A DNA stretch of 64,000 nucleotides from the NCBI RefSeq assembly GCF_900637205.1, contig NZ_LR134355.1:1240001-1304000 (forward strand), read 5' to 3'. The notes under the pieces were generated by a model. It did no database searches and was not told the DNA's origin. It saw nothing but the letters and a program-made list of their open reading frames with translations. Shown here in pieces: positions 45,458-54,277 of this stretch. Each line of letters starts with the position of its first letter. Position 1 is the first letter of the stretch. This DNA is from Mycolicibacterium chitae. Its GTDB lineage: Bacteria; Actinomycetota; Actinomycetes; Mycobacteriales; Mycobacteriaceae. The position numbers and the translations under genes were made by a program.

Positions 45458-46669
45458 ATGACGGTACGAAAGAGCTTGAAAATTGCCGCGGTGGCGTCCG
45501 CCCTGATGCTGGGTGCCGTGGGTTGCGGCGCCGGTGGTGGTGGCGCTGACGACGACACGATCCTGGTCGGAATCTCGATACCTCTGACGGGCGACTTCGC
45601 CGAACCCGGCAAGGGGGTGGAACGTGGGTACCAAGTGTGGGCCGACACGGTCAACGCCGGCGGTGGCCTACTGGGTCGTCAGGTCAAACTGAAGATCCTC
45701 GACGACAAGTCGCAGGCTGAGGCGGTCGTCGCGGACTACGAGGCGCTTATCGCCCAGGACCAGGCCGACCTGATCTTCGGTCCCTACTCGAGTCGCCTGG
45801 TCATCCCGGCGGCCCGCGTCGCCCAGGAGTACGGCATGTTGTTCGTCGAGCCTGCGGGCAACGCCGCCGAGGTCTTCGAGCAGGGCTTCGACAATCTCTT
45901 CTACTCCGGACCGGCGGTGGCCGACAACAGCTTTGACTTCCTCGTCGACTACATCCTGGCCATGCCGGAGGATCAGCGGCCCAAGACCGCGGCCGTCGCC
46001 ACCATGGATGATCCGTTCCCGAAGGCCACCGCGCACGGTGTCCGCGACCGGCTTGCCGCGGGCGGCATCAAGATCGTCGTCGACGAGGAGTATCCGCCCA
46101 ACCAGATCGACTTCTCTACGCTCGCAGCCAAGATCGCGCCCACCCGGGCCGACGTCGTGATCGGCGGCGCGGCCTATCAGGACGCCGTCAACCTGATCAT
46201 CGCGCTACAACAGTTGGACTACCAACCCAAGATCGCCGGGTTCACCACCGCGCCCACCCACCCCGAGTTCGCCAGCGCACTCGGTGCGCGGACCGCGGGC
46301 ATCCTGGCCCCGACGTCGTACTCCGCGGATGCGAACGTCCCGACCAACGCCGAGTTCGTGGCCGCCTACGAGGCCAAGTACAACCACAAACCCAACGAGG
46401 ACGAGGCCGCGGCTTTCGCCACGGGGCAGGTCGTGCAGGCCGCCGTCGAGAATGTGGGATGCGCCGAACAGGGTGAGTGTCAACAGCAATTGATCGACTA
46501 CCTGCGCACCGCCGAGGTGCCCACCGTCGTCGGCCCGTTGGCGTGGGACGAGGACGGCCGGCCCAAGGGTGCCAGCATGGTGCTGCAGTGGCAGGACGGT
46601 GAAGCCAAGATCGTGCTTCCCGAAGCCGCCGCGGAATCCGAGATCATCGTTCCGAAGCCGGGTTGGTGA
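45458..46669 (+). CDS. Branched-chain-amino-acid-type substrate-binding lipoprotein
   Basis: A 403-residue Peripla_BP_6 (LivJ/K-like) protein. Signal peptide with lipobox GAVGC (Cys 23), then the type I fold: ILVGISIPLTGDFAEPGKG, VKLKILDDKSQAEAVVADYE and LIFGPYSSRLVIPAARVAQE. Members of this family also bind aromatic acids, amides and urea, so the name does not fix the substrate. It is first in a five-gene LivJ-H-M-G-F-type operon. ATG 45458 is preferred over GTG 45449 because GAGGAG is correctly spaced. Confidence 0.88.
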   Translation: MTVRKSLKIAAVASALMLGAVGCGAGGGGADDDTILVGISIPLTGDFAEPGKGVERGYQVWADTVNAGGGLLGRQVKLKILDDKSQAEAVVADYEALIAQDQADLIFGPYSSRLVIPAARVAQEYGMLFVEPAGNAAEVFEQGFDNLFYSGPAVADNSFDFLVDYILAMPEDQRPKTAAVATMDDPFPKATAHGVRDRLAAGGIKIVVDEEYPPNQIDFSTLAAKIAPTRADVVIGGAAYQDAVNLIIALQQLDYQPKIAGFTTAPTHPEFASALGARTAGILAPTSYSADANVPTNAEFVAAYEAKYNHKPNEDEAAAFATGQVVQAAVENVGCAEQGECQQQLIDYLRTAEVPTVVGPLAWDEDGRPKGASMVLQWQDGEAKIVLPEAAAESEIIVPKPGW

Positions 46670-46672
46670 GGC

Positions 46673-47557
46673 GTGGACTCGGCGGTAATCTTCCAGACCC
46701 TCATCCTCGGTGTCCTACTGGGTGGTCAATACGCGCTGCTCGCGTCGGGATTGACGTTGTACTTCGGCGTGATGCGCGTGGTGATGCTCGCGCACGCGGC
46801 ATTCCTGGTGTTGGCCGCCTACATGGCCTGGTTCTTCACCACCACGACCGGACTCGACCCGTTGTTCTCGCTGGCGCTGACGGTTCCGGTGTTCTTCGGC
46901 CTCGGCGTGGTCATGCAACGTACCCTGCTCACCCGGTTGCGGCCGGCCACGCTGACCATGATGTCCTGCCTGCTGACGCTGGCCTTCGCGCTGATCATCG
47001 AGGGCCTACTCGGCTTCGTCTTCACCGGCGTGCAGCGGCGGATCAACCTCGGCTACGGGTCAGCTCAGATCGACTTCTTCGGCGCATCGATCCCGGTGGT
47101 CAAGATGGTGGCGTTCCTGCTGGCGGCCGCCGGACTGGGCGCGCTGTACATCGTGTTGATGAAGAGTTCCTTCGGGCGCTCGCTGCGCGCGACCATCCAG
47201 CACCCGGAGGCAGCCCGGCTGGTGGGGATCAACACCGACCGGGTGGCAAGCTTCGGCTTCGGCCTGGGCCTGGCGACCGCGGCCGTGGGTGGCACCGCGT
47301 TGGCGTTGGACGCCACCATCTTCCCGTCGTTGCACTGGTACTGGATCGGTCCGCTGATGGCCATCATCGTGGTCGGTGGGCTCGGTTCGATCCCCGGCGC
47401 CGCGATCGCCGCGATGGTTCTCGGCATCGCGACCAGCATGCTTCAGATCCCGATGGGTGCCACGTGGGCTCAGACCGTCTTCTACGTAGCACTCTTCGCC
47501 ACCCTGCTGTTCCGGCCGCAGGGCTTCTTTGGAGGTCGTCTTGCACAGCGATTCTGA
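46673..47557 (+). CDS. LivH-type ABC permease
   Basis: A 294-residue permease of the branched-chain family with about eight spans. The start ILGVLLGGQYALLASGLTL and the GLRATIQHPEAARLVGINTDRV-like cytoplasmic loop (LRATIQHPEAARLVGI) are typical of LivH. GTG 46673 lies three bases after the binding-protein stop. It forms the translocation pore with the LivM-like protein. Confidence 0.88.
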   Translation: MDSAVIFQTLILGVLLGGQYALLASGLTLYFGVMRVVMLAHAAFLVLAAYMAWFFTTTTGLDPLFSLALTVPVFFGLGVVMQRTLLTRLRPATLTMMSCLLTLAFALIIEGLLGFVFTGVQRRINLGYGSAQIDFFGASIPVVKMVAFLLAAAGLGALYIVLMKSSFGRSLRATIQHPEAARLVGINTDRVASFGFGLGLATAAVGGTALALDATIFPSLHWYWIGPLMAIIVVGGLGSIPGAAIAAMVLGIATSMLQIPMGATWAQTVFYVALFATLLFRPQGFFGGRLAQRF

Positions 47558-48641
47558 CAACGCCACGACGCAGCTCACGAAAGCCGTTCCAACGCTGAAG
47601 ATCCTGGGCCTGGCCGCCCTGGTGGTCGTGGCCCTGAGCGTCCCGCACACCCTCGGTAATGCCTATCTGCTGGCCGCCGCCGTCGTGATCCTCAACTACG
47701 CGGTCTGCGCGACCGGGTGGAACTTCATGGGCGGGTTCACCGGATACATCTCGTTCGGGCACGCGGCCTACTTCGGGCTGGGCGCCTACGGCACGGGGCT
47801 ACTCATCAACCGCCTCGGCATGTCCAGCTTCCTGGCCGTCGGCGTCGCGGTGGTGCTCGTGTCGCTCATCGCCATACCCGTGGGTGTGGCCGGGTTGCGC
47901 CTGCGCGGCGCATCATTCGTCATCGCCACCATCGCGTTCGTGCTGATCGTGCTGCTGGTGGCCCAGAGTTGGAGTGCGGTGACCGGCGGATCCTCGGGCA
48001 TGGAAGTGCCGCGGCCGTTCCCGGGCCTGCTGCGCCCCGAACACCATCTGCGGTTCTACTACCTGTACCTGGGCCTGCTGGCGGTCGCCCTGCTGGTGTG
48101 GTGGCTCATCGACCGGTCGCGGTTTGGCATGCGGCTCAAGGCCATTCGTGAGGACGAGGACAAGGCGCGCGCTCTCGGCGTGCCCACCACCGAGTACAAG
48201 CTGATCGCGTTCGTGCTGTCGGCGGCCTTCACCGCGGCCGCCGGCGGGTTCTACGCGCTGTGGTTCGGTGATCTGGACCCGGTGTTCCAGTTCTCCATCC
48301 TGCTGGGTGCCTACATGGTGCTGATGGCGCTCGTCGGGGGCATTCGCAGCCTGTTCGGCCCGCTGCTCGGTGCGATTCTGGTGGGCTTCGCCCTCGAGTA
48401 CTTCAAGCTGAACTACGGCGACACCCAGATTCACCTCACCGCGACCGGTGTGCTGCTGGTCCTGGTGGTGCTGTTCATGCCGGACGGCATCATTCCGGGC
48501 CTGCGCGACCTGGTGAACCGCTACCTACGTCGGGGCGAGACCTCGATTCGCGAGCAGACGGCCGAGGACCTGCTGGAGGCGCAGCGCAAGTCGACCGCGG
48601 AAGCAGAGCTGGAACCCATGGTGAACGGAGTATCGCGATGA
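47541..48641 (+). CDS. LivM-type ABC permease
   Basis: A 366-residue permease with about ten spans. The LivM motifs are NFMGGFTGYISFGHAAYFGL and FGMRLKAIREDEDKARALG. TTG 47541 is chosen because GGAGG lies at 47531-47535 and the protein then begins just before the first hydrophobic segment; it overlaps the LivH-like gene by 17 bp. The tail is hydrophilic (REQTAEDLLEAQRKSTAEAE). Confidence 0.85.
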   Translation: MHSDSDNATTQLTKAVPTLKILGLAALVVVALSVPHTLGNAYLLAAAVVILNYAVCATGWNFMGGFTGYISFGHAAYFGLGAYGTGLLINRLGMSSFLAVGVAVVLVSLIAIPVGVAGLRLRGASFVIATIAFVLIVLLVAQSWSAVTGGSSGMEVPRPFPGLLRPEHHLRFYYLYLGLLAVALLVWWLIDRSRFGMRLKAIREDEDKARALGVPTTEYKLIAFVLSAAFTAAAGGFYALWFGDLDPVFQFSILLGAYMVLMALVGGIRSLFGPLLGAILVGFALEYFKLNYGDTQIHLTATGVLLVLVVLFMPDGIIPGLRDLVNRYLRRGETSIREQTAEDLLEAQRKSTAEAELEPMVNGVSR

Positions 48642-49381
48642 CGACCACGGAAGTGCAGAACCTTTCGACGACCGAGCTGACCAAACGCTTCGGCGGAGTG
48701 ACGGCGGTCGACACCGCCACCGTGAAGTTCCGGCACGGCCTGATCAACGCGCTGATCGGGCCCAACGGATCCGGCAAGACCACGTTCTTCAACTGCGTCA
48801 CCGGGATGATCCAGCCGGACTCCGGAACCGTGTCCTATCGGGGCAAGGACATCACCGGCCGGACCGCAGACCGGGTCGCCGGGACCGGGATCGGCCGCAG
48901 CTTCCAGCTGTGCCGGACCTTTCCGCAGATGACCGTGCTGGAGAACATGCTGGTCGGGGTCAGCGGGTCGACCGTCGCCATGATGCGCAGTTCCAAGGCC
49001 AAGGACGTGGTGGAGCGCGCCCGGGGCCTGCTGCACCGCGTCGGCATCGATCATCTGGAACACGCTGAGGCGCGCAATATCTCGTACGGGCAGCAGAAGC
49101 TGCTGGAACTGGCCGGCGTGCTCATGAGCGATCCGGAGACGATCATGCTCGACGAGCCCGCGGGCGGGGTGAACCCCGCACTGATCGAACGCATCATGAC
49201 GTTGATCTCCGAGCTGAACAAGGAGGGCAAGACCTTCCTGATCGTCGAGCACAACATGGATCTGGTGATGACGCTGAGCGACCACGTCATCGTGTTCGAC
49301 CGCGGACAACCTATCGCCACCGGTACCCCGCAAGAGGTACAAGCCGACCCACGAGTCCTGGAGGCCTACCTTGGCATCTGA
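48638..49381 (+). CDS. LivG-type ABC ATPase
   Basis: A 247-residue ATPase with Walker A GPNGSGKTT, the Q-loop region before it, the LivG-specific region RSFQLCRTFPQMTVLENMLVG, a modified signature ISYGQQKLLELAGVL, and Walker B IMLDEPAGGVNP. The ATG at 48638 overlaps the LivM-like stop (ATGA). Energises uptake of the locus substrate together with the LivF-like ATPase. Confidence 0.9.
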   Translation: MTTTEVQNLSTTELTKRFGGVTAVDTATVKFRHGLINALIGPNGSGKTTFFNCVTGMIQPDSGTVSYRGKDITGRTADRVAGTGIGRSFQLCRTFPQMTVLENMLVGVSGSTVAMMRSSKAKDVVERARGLLHRVGIDHLEHAEARNISYGQQKLLELAGVLMSDPETIMLDEPAGGVNPALIERIMTLISELNKEGKTFLIVEHNMDLVMTLSDHVIVFDRGQPIATGTPQEVQADPRVLEAYLGI

Positions 49382-50108
49382 TTACCTGCTCGAACTCGAC
49401 AACATCCAGGCCGGCTACGGCCGGGCGGCGATGGTGCTGCGCGGGCTGACCGTGCGGGTGCCGGCGGGAAAGATCGTGTGCCTGGTGGGGCCCAACGGTG
49501 CCGGCAAGTCGACGGTGCTCAAGGTGGCCAGCGGGATGCTCAAGCCCCGCTCGGGTGCCATCCGGGTGGATGGCAAAGAGGTGGCGGGCTGCGATCCGCA
49601 GACCATGCTCCGGTCCGGTCTGTCCCATGTTCTTCAGGGACATAGCGTCTTTCGGGAGATGACGGTCGAGGAGAACGTGCGCCTCGGTGCGTTCTCCATC
49701 AAGGATCCCGCGGTGATCGCGGAGCGGATCGAGTACGTGCAGAATCTCTTTCCGATCGTCGGTGAGCGCTGGAGCCAGCTCGCCGGTCTGCTGTCCGGCG
49801 GCCAGCAGAAGCAGGTGGAGTTCGCGCGCTCCCTGATGGTCACGCCCAAGGTGGTGCTGCTCGACGAGCCCTCGATGGGATTGGACCCCAAAACCACGAC
49901 GACGGTCTTCGAGCAGGTGGTCCGCATGCGCGATGCCGGCACCGCGGTACTGCTCGTCGAACAGAACGCGCGCCGGGCCCTGCAGACCGCCGACCTCGGT
50001 TGCGTCTTGGACCTCGGGCGGGTCCACATCAACGGGCCCGCAGCTGAATTGCTGGCCGACCCGAAGCTCGCCGATCTCTACCTGGGCGGTGCCACGGCCC
50101 GCGCGTGA
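49371..50108 (+). CDS. LivF-type ABC ATPase
   Basis: A 245-residue ATPase with Walker A GPNGAGKST, signature LSGGQQKQVEFARSLM, and Walker B VVLLDEPSMGLDP. TTG 49371 starts the gene 11 bases inside the LivG-like gene, with a GGAGG sequence before it. The 3' end overlaps the convergent MFS gene by 31 bp. Confidence 0.9.
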   Translation: MASDYLLELDNIQAGYGRAAMVLRGLTVRVPAGKIVCLVGPNGAGKSTVLKVASGMLKPRSGAIRVDGKEVAGCDPQTMLRSGLSHVLQGHSVFREMTVEENVRLGAFSIKDPAVIAERIEYVQNLFPIVGERWSQLAGLLSGGQQKQVEFARSLMVTPKVVLLDEPSMGLDPKTTTTVFEQVVRMRDAGTAVLLVEQNARRALQTADLGCVLDLGRVHINGPAAELLADPKLADLYLGGATARA

Positions 50109-51283
50109 GCCACCAGCGCGGGAGGGGCGCCGCCGACGTGCCCTTCCCGCAGCCGCAGGCTGACCACCAGCGCCAGCACGGGCAGGACCGCGAGGGCGAG
50201 CATCGCGTGGCGCGCGCCGTGGCTCTCGACGATGAATCCGAGCAGCGGCGCAATCGCACCACCCGCCGATACCGACAGGCCGATCGTGACCCCGGATGCG
50301 GTGCCGATGTGCTGCGGCAGATACTCATGGCCGAGGGTGGTCTGCACCGAGAACGGGAGGAAGACGCCGATCCCGGCGACCACGGCGCCGGCGAAGGCGA
50401 CCGGCACATTCGGTGCCAGCGCAAGCAGGATCAGGCCCGGCACGATGATGGCGAAACCCATTCGGAGGCAGGTGACTCGACGCCACCGGTCGGCAATCAC
50501 ACCGCCCGCCAGGGTGGCGACCACGCCCACGGTGAGGAACACACCGAGCGCGGCCGCGGCCGCGCTCTGACTCCGCCCGAGTTCGACCACGACCAACAGA
50601 CCGACGACCGTCGAGATGCCGAAGTAGGCGCCCGACCGCAGCACCGCGATCGCCGCCAGCCAACCGAAACTACGCCAGTCGTCGGTGTTTTCGGCAACGT
50701 CCGCCGGCGCTGTCGCGCTCGGAGTTCCCGGACCGGTCAGCAACCAGCGACGCAACGCGATCACGGCGAGCCCGCCGAGAATGCCCGGCGCGGCCAGCAG
50801 TGGCGATGCGCGGGGGCCGAAGGCCAGCAGGATCGGCGCCGCAATGGCCGGAGCCAGTGCCAGCCCGATGTTCCCGCCCGCGATAAACCAGCTCATCGAG
50901 CGCGCGGTGCCGCCGCCGACCTGGCGCGCCAGCATTGCGGCGATCGGATGGTAGGCCGCCACTCCGAGCCCCGAGGCGCCGGCGGCCATCAGCGTCCAGT
51001 TGTACGAAGTGGTCAGTCCGAGCACGCCGATCCCCGCGGCGGCCAGCAGCATGCTGGCGGGCAACAGCCAGAAGGTCTGGAATCGGTCGGCCAGCACGCC
51101 GAAGACCGGCTGGGCCACTGCGGAGCCCAGGGTGGCGGCCAGCACGACCGTGGTGGCCGCCACCGCACTGAAACCGGCCTGCAGCACCAGGACCGGGACC
51201 AGGACTGCGACGCTGCCCTGGTAGAAGTCCGTGGCCGCGTGGGAGACACCGAGCAGCCCCACCCGGGCGGCAACGGCCGTCAT
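50078..51283 (-). CDS. MFS transporter
   Basis: A 401-residue major-facilitator protein with about twelve hydrophobic segments. The first half has VFGVLADRFQTFW, the typical loop between spans 2 and 3 (G-x-L-a-D-R). It shares a 144-bp divergent control region with the SDR gene at 51428, containing two LacI-type operators, so it should be induced together with the catabolic genes. It may import an alternative substrate or export a product. Confidence 0.85.
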   Translation of the reverse strand: MTAVAARVGLLGVSHAATDFYQGSVAVLVPVLVLQAGFSAVAATTVVLAATLGSAVAQPVFGVLADRFQTFWLLPASMLLAAAGIGVLGLTTSYNWTLMAAGASGLGVAAYHPIAAMLARQVGGGTARSMSWFIAGGNIGLALAPAIAAPILLAFGPRASPLLAAPGILGGLAVIALRRWLLTGPGTPSATAPADVAENTDDWRSFGWLAAIAVLRSGAYFGISTVVGLLVVVELGRSQSAAAAALGVFLTVGVVATLAGGVIADRWRRVTCLRMGFAIIVPGLILLALAPNVPVAFAGAVVAGIGVFLPFSVQTTLGHEYLPQHIGTASGVTIGLSVSAGGAIAPLLGFIVESHGARHAMLALAVLPVLALVVSLRLREGHVGGAPPALVAHARAVAPPR

Positions 51284-51353
51284 CTCGACATCTCGCAGGG
51301 CAGCGGGGGAGTGGGTTCGAGTGTCACGGCGTCCTCCGTTCCGGCCCGTTTGG

Positions 51354-51365
51354 TCAAGCGCTTGA
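51354..51365. promoter_or_regulatory. LacI-type operator, MFS/SDR site 1
   Basis: TCAAGCGCTTGA is a perfect 12-bp palindrome. It overlaps a possible -35 box TTGAGC (51362-51367) of a promoter for the SDR gene whose -10 would be TAGGCT (51386-51391). Confidence 0.72.
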
Positions 51366-51375
51366 GCCCAGGCTA

Positions 51376-51388
51376 CTAAAGCGCTTAG
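51376..51388. promoter_or_regulatory. LacI-type operator, MFS/SDR site 2
   Basis: CTAAAGCGCTTAG, core AAGCGCTT at 51379-51386, centred 23 bp from site 1 and overlapping the proposed -10 box. Together the two sites would block both divergent promoters. Confidence 0.72.
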
Positions 51389-51427
51389 GCTAACGGGGTT
51401 CTACGGATCAACGATGAAGGGGTACCG

Positions 51428-52213
51428 ATGGACCTAGGGATAGCGGGACGCACCGCGTTGGTGTTCGGCGCGGGCGGCGGCCTCGGGGGTGCCATTGCCG
51501 CGGCGCTGGCGCAGGAGGGCGTGCGGGTCGCGCTCGCGGACATCGATGCCGCAGCATTGTCGGAGACGGAGGGGCGGCTACGCGATAGGGGTGCCGAAAC
51601 CTACTGCGTGCAGTGGGATCTGGCGGACGTGGCGGGCGCCGCCGATCGGATCGCACAGGTGCGATCGGAGCTGGGTGAGGTCGACATCCTGGTGAACAAC
51701 ACCGGGGGTCCGCCGCCGTCGCCGGTGGCCGGCCAACCCGCGGACACCTGGGAGTCGCATTTCCGTTCGATGGTGCTCGCGGTGATCGGCGTCACCGACC
51801 TGGTGTTGCCGGGTATGACCCAACGCGGCTGGGGACGCGTGATCACCTCGACGTCGTCGGGCGTGATCGCTCCGATCCCGAATCTCGGTCTGTCGAACAC
51901 GCTGCGTTCGGCGTTGGTGGGCTGGTCGAAAACGCTGGCGTCGGAGGTCGGCGGAGCGGGGGTGACCAGCAATATCGTCCTGCCCGGCCGCATCGCCACC
52001 GATCGGATCCGCTTCCTCGACGAAAAGCGGGCCGAGCGTGAGGGATTGGAACTCGAGGAAGTGGTGCGTCAAAGCACCTCGTCAATTCCGCTGGGGCGTT
52101 ATGGCGAGCCGCGGGAGTATGGCGATGTGGTCGCGTTCCTGGCCTCCGAGCGGGCGTCGTACCTCACCGGATCTGTCTTCCGGATCGACGGCGGTTACAT
52201 CAACGCGGTCTGA
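51428..52213 (+). CDS. Atypical SDR oxidoreductase lacking the YxxxK motif
   Basis: A 261-residue SDR-fold protein with the cofactor motif GAGGGLGG and NNTGGPPPS. In the catalytic region STSSGVIAPIPNLGLSNTLR the canonical Tyr and Lys are replaced by Ser and Arg (SNTLR in place of YxxxK). The same change occurs in the close paralogue at 57985, so it is ancient rather than damage. It could be a reductase with other catalytic residues or a non-redox SDR. Regulated by two upstream LacI sites. Confidence 0.8.
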   Translation: MDLGIAGRTALVFGAGGGLGGAIAAALAQEGVRVALADIDAAALSETEGRLRDRGAETYCVQWDLADVAGAADRIAQVRSELGEVDILVNNTGGPPPSPVAGQPADTWESHFRSMVLAVIGVTDLVLPGMTQRGWGRVITSTSSGVIAPIPNLGLSNTLRSALVGWSKTLASEVGGAGVTSNIVLPGRIATDRIRFLDEKRAEREGLELEEVVRQSTSSIPLGRYGEPREYGDVVAFLASERASYLTGSVFRIDGGYINAV

Positions 52214-52222
52214 GCGGGATCG

Positions 52223-53275
52223 TCACGCCCGGCGTCGGGGACGCTTGGGCGTGACGGGGCCCGTCGAGCCACGCACCACCAGTTCGACGGGCACTTGAAT
52301 TCGTCGGGGCCGGGAGGCGGGTTGCTTCATGGCCAACGTGACTGCCGTCGTACCGATCTGGTGCAGCGGCACCACCGCGGTGGTCAACCCGGGACCAAGG
52401 TCGGCGGCCACGCGGATGTCGTCGAAACCCGTGACCGAGATGTCGCCGGGTACCTCCAATCCGCGACGACGGATCGTGGCCAGCACGCCGACAGCCATCG
52501 AGTCGTTCAGCGCGACCAGTGCGGTGATGTCGGGATGGTCACTGAGCAGCCGTTCGGCGGCCGCGGCGCCGCCGGCATGGTCGAATTCGGAGTGCTCCAC
52601 GAAGATCTGGACGCCCTTAACGCCTTCGGAGAGCGCCGCCGTCACACCGCCGAGGCGGTCGACGGCGGAGGCGAGATCCTGTGGCCCGGCCACGACTCCG
52701 ACGCGGGTGTGGCCCAGTTCACGCAGATGCGCGCCGATCAGCGTGCCGCCGGCGGTGTTGTCGGGCACCACGGCATCCAGCGGTGTGCGGTGCCGACCGA
52801 TCATCGCGACCCGTCCACCCGTGGACTGGAATCGCTCGAGTTCGTCGTAGGTGGCGCGGGAACCGTTCTCGCCGATCCGTCCCGACCCCGCCATGATCAA
52901 CGCCCGGACCCGGCTGGCAACCAGCGCGCGGACCTGCGTGATCTCCTGTTCGGGATCGCGGGAACTCTGGCAGATCTGCACCGTGAGGCCCAGGTCTGCG
53001 GCCGAGGCGACGATCGCGGACGCGATCTCCGCGAAGTACGGGTCGGCGATGTCATGGACCACCAACCCCAGGGTTGAACTGGCGCCACTGGCCAGCGAAC
53101 GTGCCTGCATGTTGGGCACATAACCGAGTTCGGCCGCGATCGCCCGCACGCGCTCGGCCACCGCCTCGCTGACACCGGGACGGCCCGACATCGCGAACGA
53201 TGCCGTGGTCAGTGACACGCCGGCCTTTTCGGCGACGTCGATCAAGCGCGCTGGTGCCTGGCGGCGCTGCGGCAT
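52223..53275 (-). CDS. LacI-family transcriptional repressor of the locus
   Basis: A 350-residue LacI/GalR regulator. The N-terminal headpiece is LIDVAEKAGVSLTTASFAMS followed by the hinge segment LGYVPNMQARSLASG. The ligand-binding domain is of the ribose-binding type (LGLVVHDIADPYFAEI at the start, VTGFDDIRVAADLGPGLTT late). It is divergent from the dapA-like operon with operators between them. The nine-base core of the palindromes, AAGCGCTT with central CG, is a classical LacI-family site. The inducer is probably the imported substrate or a pathway intermediate. Confidence 0.9.
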   Translation of the reverse strand: MPQRRQAPARLIDVAEKAGVSLTTASFAMSGRPGVSEAVAERVRAIAAELGYVPNMQARSLASGASSTLGLVVHDIADPYFAEIASAIVASAADLGLTVQICQSSRDPEQEITQVRALVASRVRALIMAGSGRIGENGSRATYDELERFQSTGGRVAMIGRHRTPLDAVVPDNTAGGTLIGAHLRELGHTRVGVVAGPQDLASAVDRLGGVTAALSEGVKGVQIFVEHSEFDHAGGAAAAERLLSDHPDITALVALNDSMAVGVLATIRRRGLEVPGDISVTGFDDIRVAADLGPGLTTAVVPLHQIGTTAVTLAMKQPASRPRRIQVPVELVVRGSTGPVTPKRPRRRA

Positions 53276-53302
53276 GTTTTCTACCCCCGGATCGGTGAGG
53301 AC

Positions 53303-53361
53303 TTGTCAGTCCCGCTCGACAGACCTTATGCTTCTAAAGCGCTTTAGCAAAAGCGCTAAAG
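53303..53361 (+). promoter_or_regulatory. dapA-operon promoter with two LacI operators
   Basis: TTGTCA (53303-53308), an 18-bp spacer and TATGCT (53327-53332) form a promoter. The perfect palindrome CTAAAGCGCTTTAG (53334-53347) covers the expected transcription start and a second site CAAAAGCGCTAAAG (53348-53361) follows directly. Binding here would block initiation. The ATG of the first gene is at 53384. Confidence 0.65.
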
Positions 53362-53383
53362 TTGGAACTTCGAGAGGGAGTCC

Positions 53384-54277
53384 ATGCAGCCAATCCGCTT
53401 CTATGCGATCGCCCCCACCGTTTTTGACGCTGCGGGCCAGGTTGATGCGGCGGCCGTGGCGGACAATGTCGCCCGGATCGCCGCCCGGGGTGTGACCGGG
53501 GTCCTACTGACCGGGTCCTACGGCGAGTTCCAGGTTCTGCGACCGGAAGAACGCATCGCCGTGACCGAGGCGGTGGTGCGCACGAACCCCGAAGCCGTGG
53601 TGATGTCGGGTGCCGCGGCCCTCAACGGTGACGACGCCATTGAACTGGGCCGGCGACTGTTCGAGGTCGGCGCCCATCAGGTGATGGTGTCGGCCCCGTT
53701 CGCCGCCGAGTTGACCGAGGCCGACCTCCTGGCGCACTTCGCCCGCGTGGGAGATGCCTTGCGGCACGACCTGATCGTCTACAGCAACCCGGTCTTCGGC
53801 GTGGACCTGTCGCCCAGTGTGCTGCAGCAGGTGACCGAGACCGCGCCCTACACCGGCATCAAACAAGGCACCAAATCCTTGGCCGCGATGGTCGAGACCG
53901 TCGCCCGGGTCCAGCAGGCCGGCCACGCCCAGGTGCTCGCGGCCGCGGATCTGGCCTGCGCGGCCGCCGTCGGTGCCGGGGTGGGCGGAGTCACCTCGAC
54001 CAACGTGTGGGTCTTTCCCGAGGCGTTCTTGGCGCTGGCCGATCCCGCCGTCGCCCCGTCGGTCAAGGCGGAGTTCCTGGGGGCGTTGCAGCCGTACGCC
54101 ACGGTGGTCCGAGCCCTCGGGCAACCCCGCGTCGTCAAGGCGGCCATGGTGCTTCGCGGATACTCCGGTTCGGCCAATGTGCGCGCACCGTATGTCGCAC
54201 TCGACGAGACCGAGACCAAGCACCTGGCCTCGGTGCTGGCCGAGGTCGATGAACTGCTGGCCGGGATCGCCGCATGA
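53384..54277 (+). CDS. DapA/NanA-family pyruvate-type lyase
   Basis: A 297-residue Class I aldolase of the dihydrodipicolinate-synthase family. Schiff-base Lys160 in YTGIKQGTK and Tyr133 in LIVYSNPVFG are present, with GVTGVLLTGSYGEF carrying the usual GxxGE motif. These enzymes condense or split 2-oxo acids through pyruvate imines; besides DapA itself they act as aldolases in catabolic routes. As this cluster looks catabolic, retro-aldol cleavage yielding pyruvate is my favoured role. GGGAGTCC precedes the ATG. Overlaps the next gene by ATGA. Confidence 0.82.
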   Translation: MQPIRFYAIAPTVFDAAGQVDAAAVADNVARIAARGVTGVLLTGSYGEFQVLRPEERIAVTEAVVRTNPEAVVMSGAAALNGDDAIELGRRLFEVGAHQVMVSAPFAAELTEADLLAHFARVGDALRHDLIVYSNPVFGVDLSPSVLQQVTETAPYTGIKQGTKSLAAMVETVARVQQAGHAQVLAAADLACAAAVGAGVGGVTSTNVWVFPEAFLALADPAVAPSVKAEFLGALQPYATVVRALGQPRVVKAAMVLRGYSGSANVRAPYVALDETETKHLASVLAEVDELLAGIAA

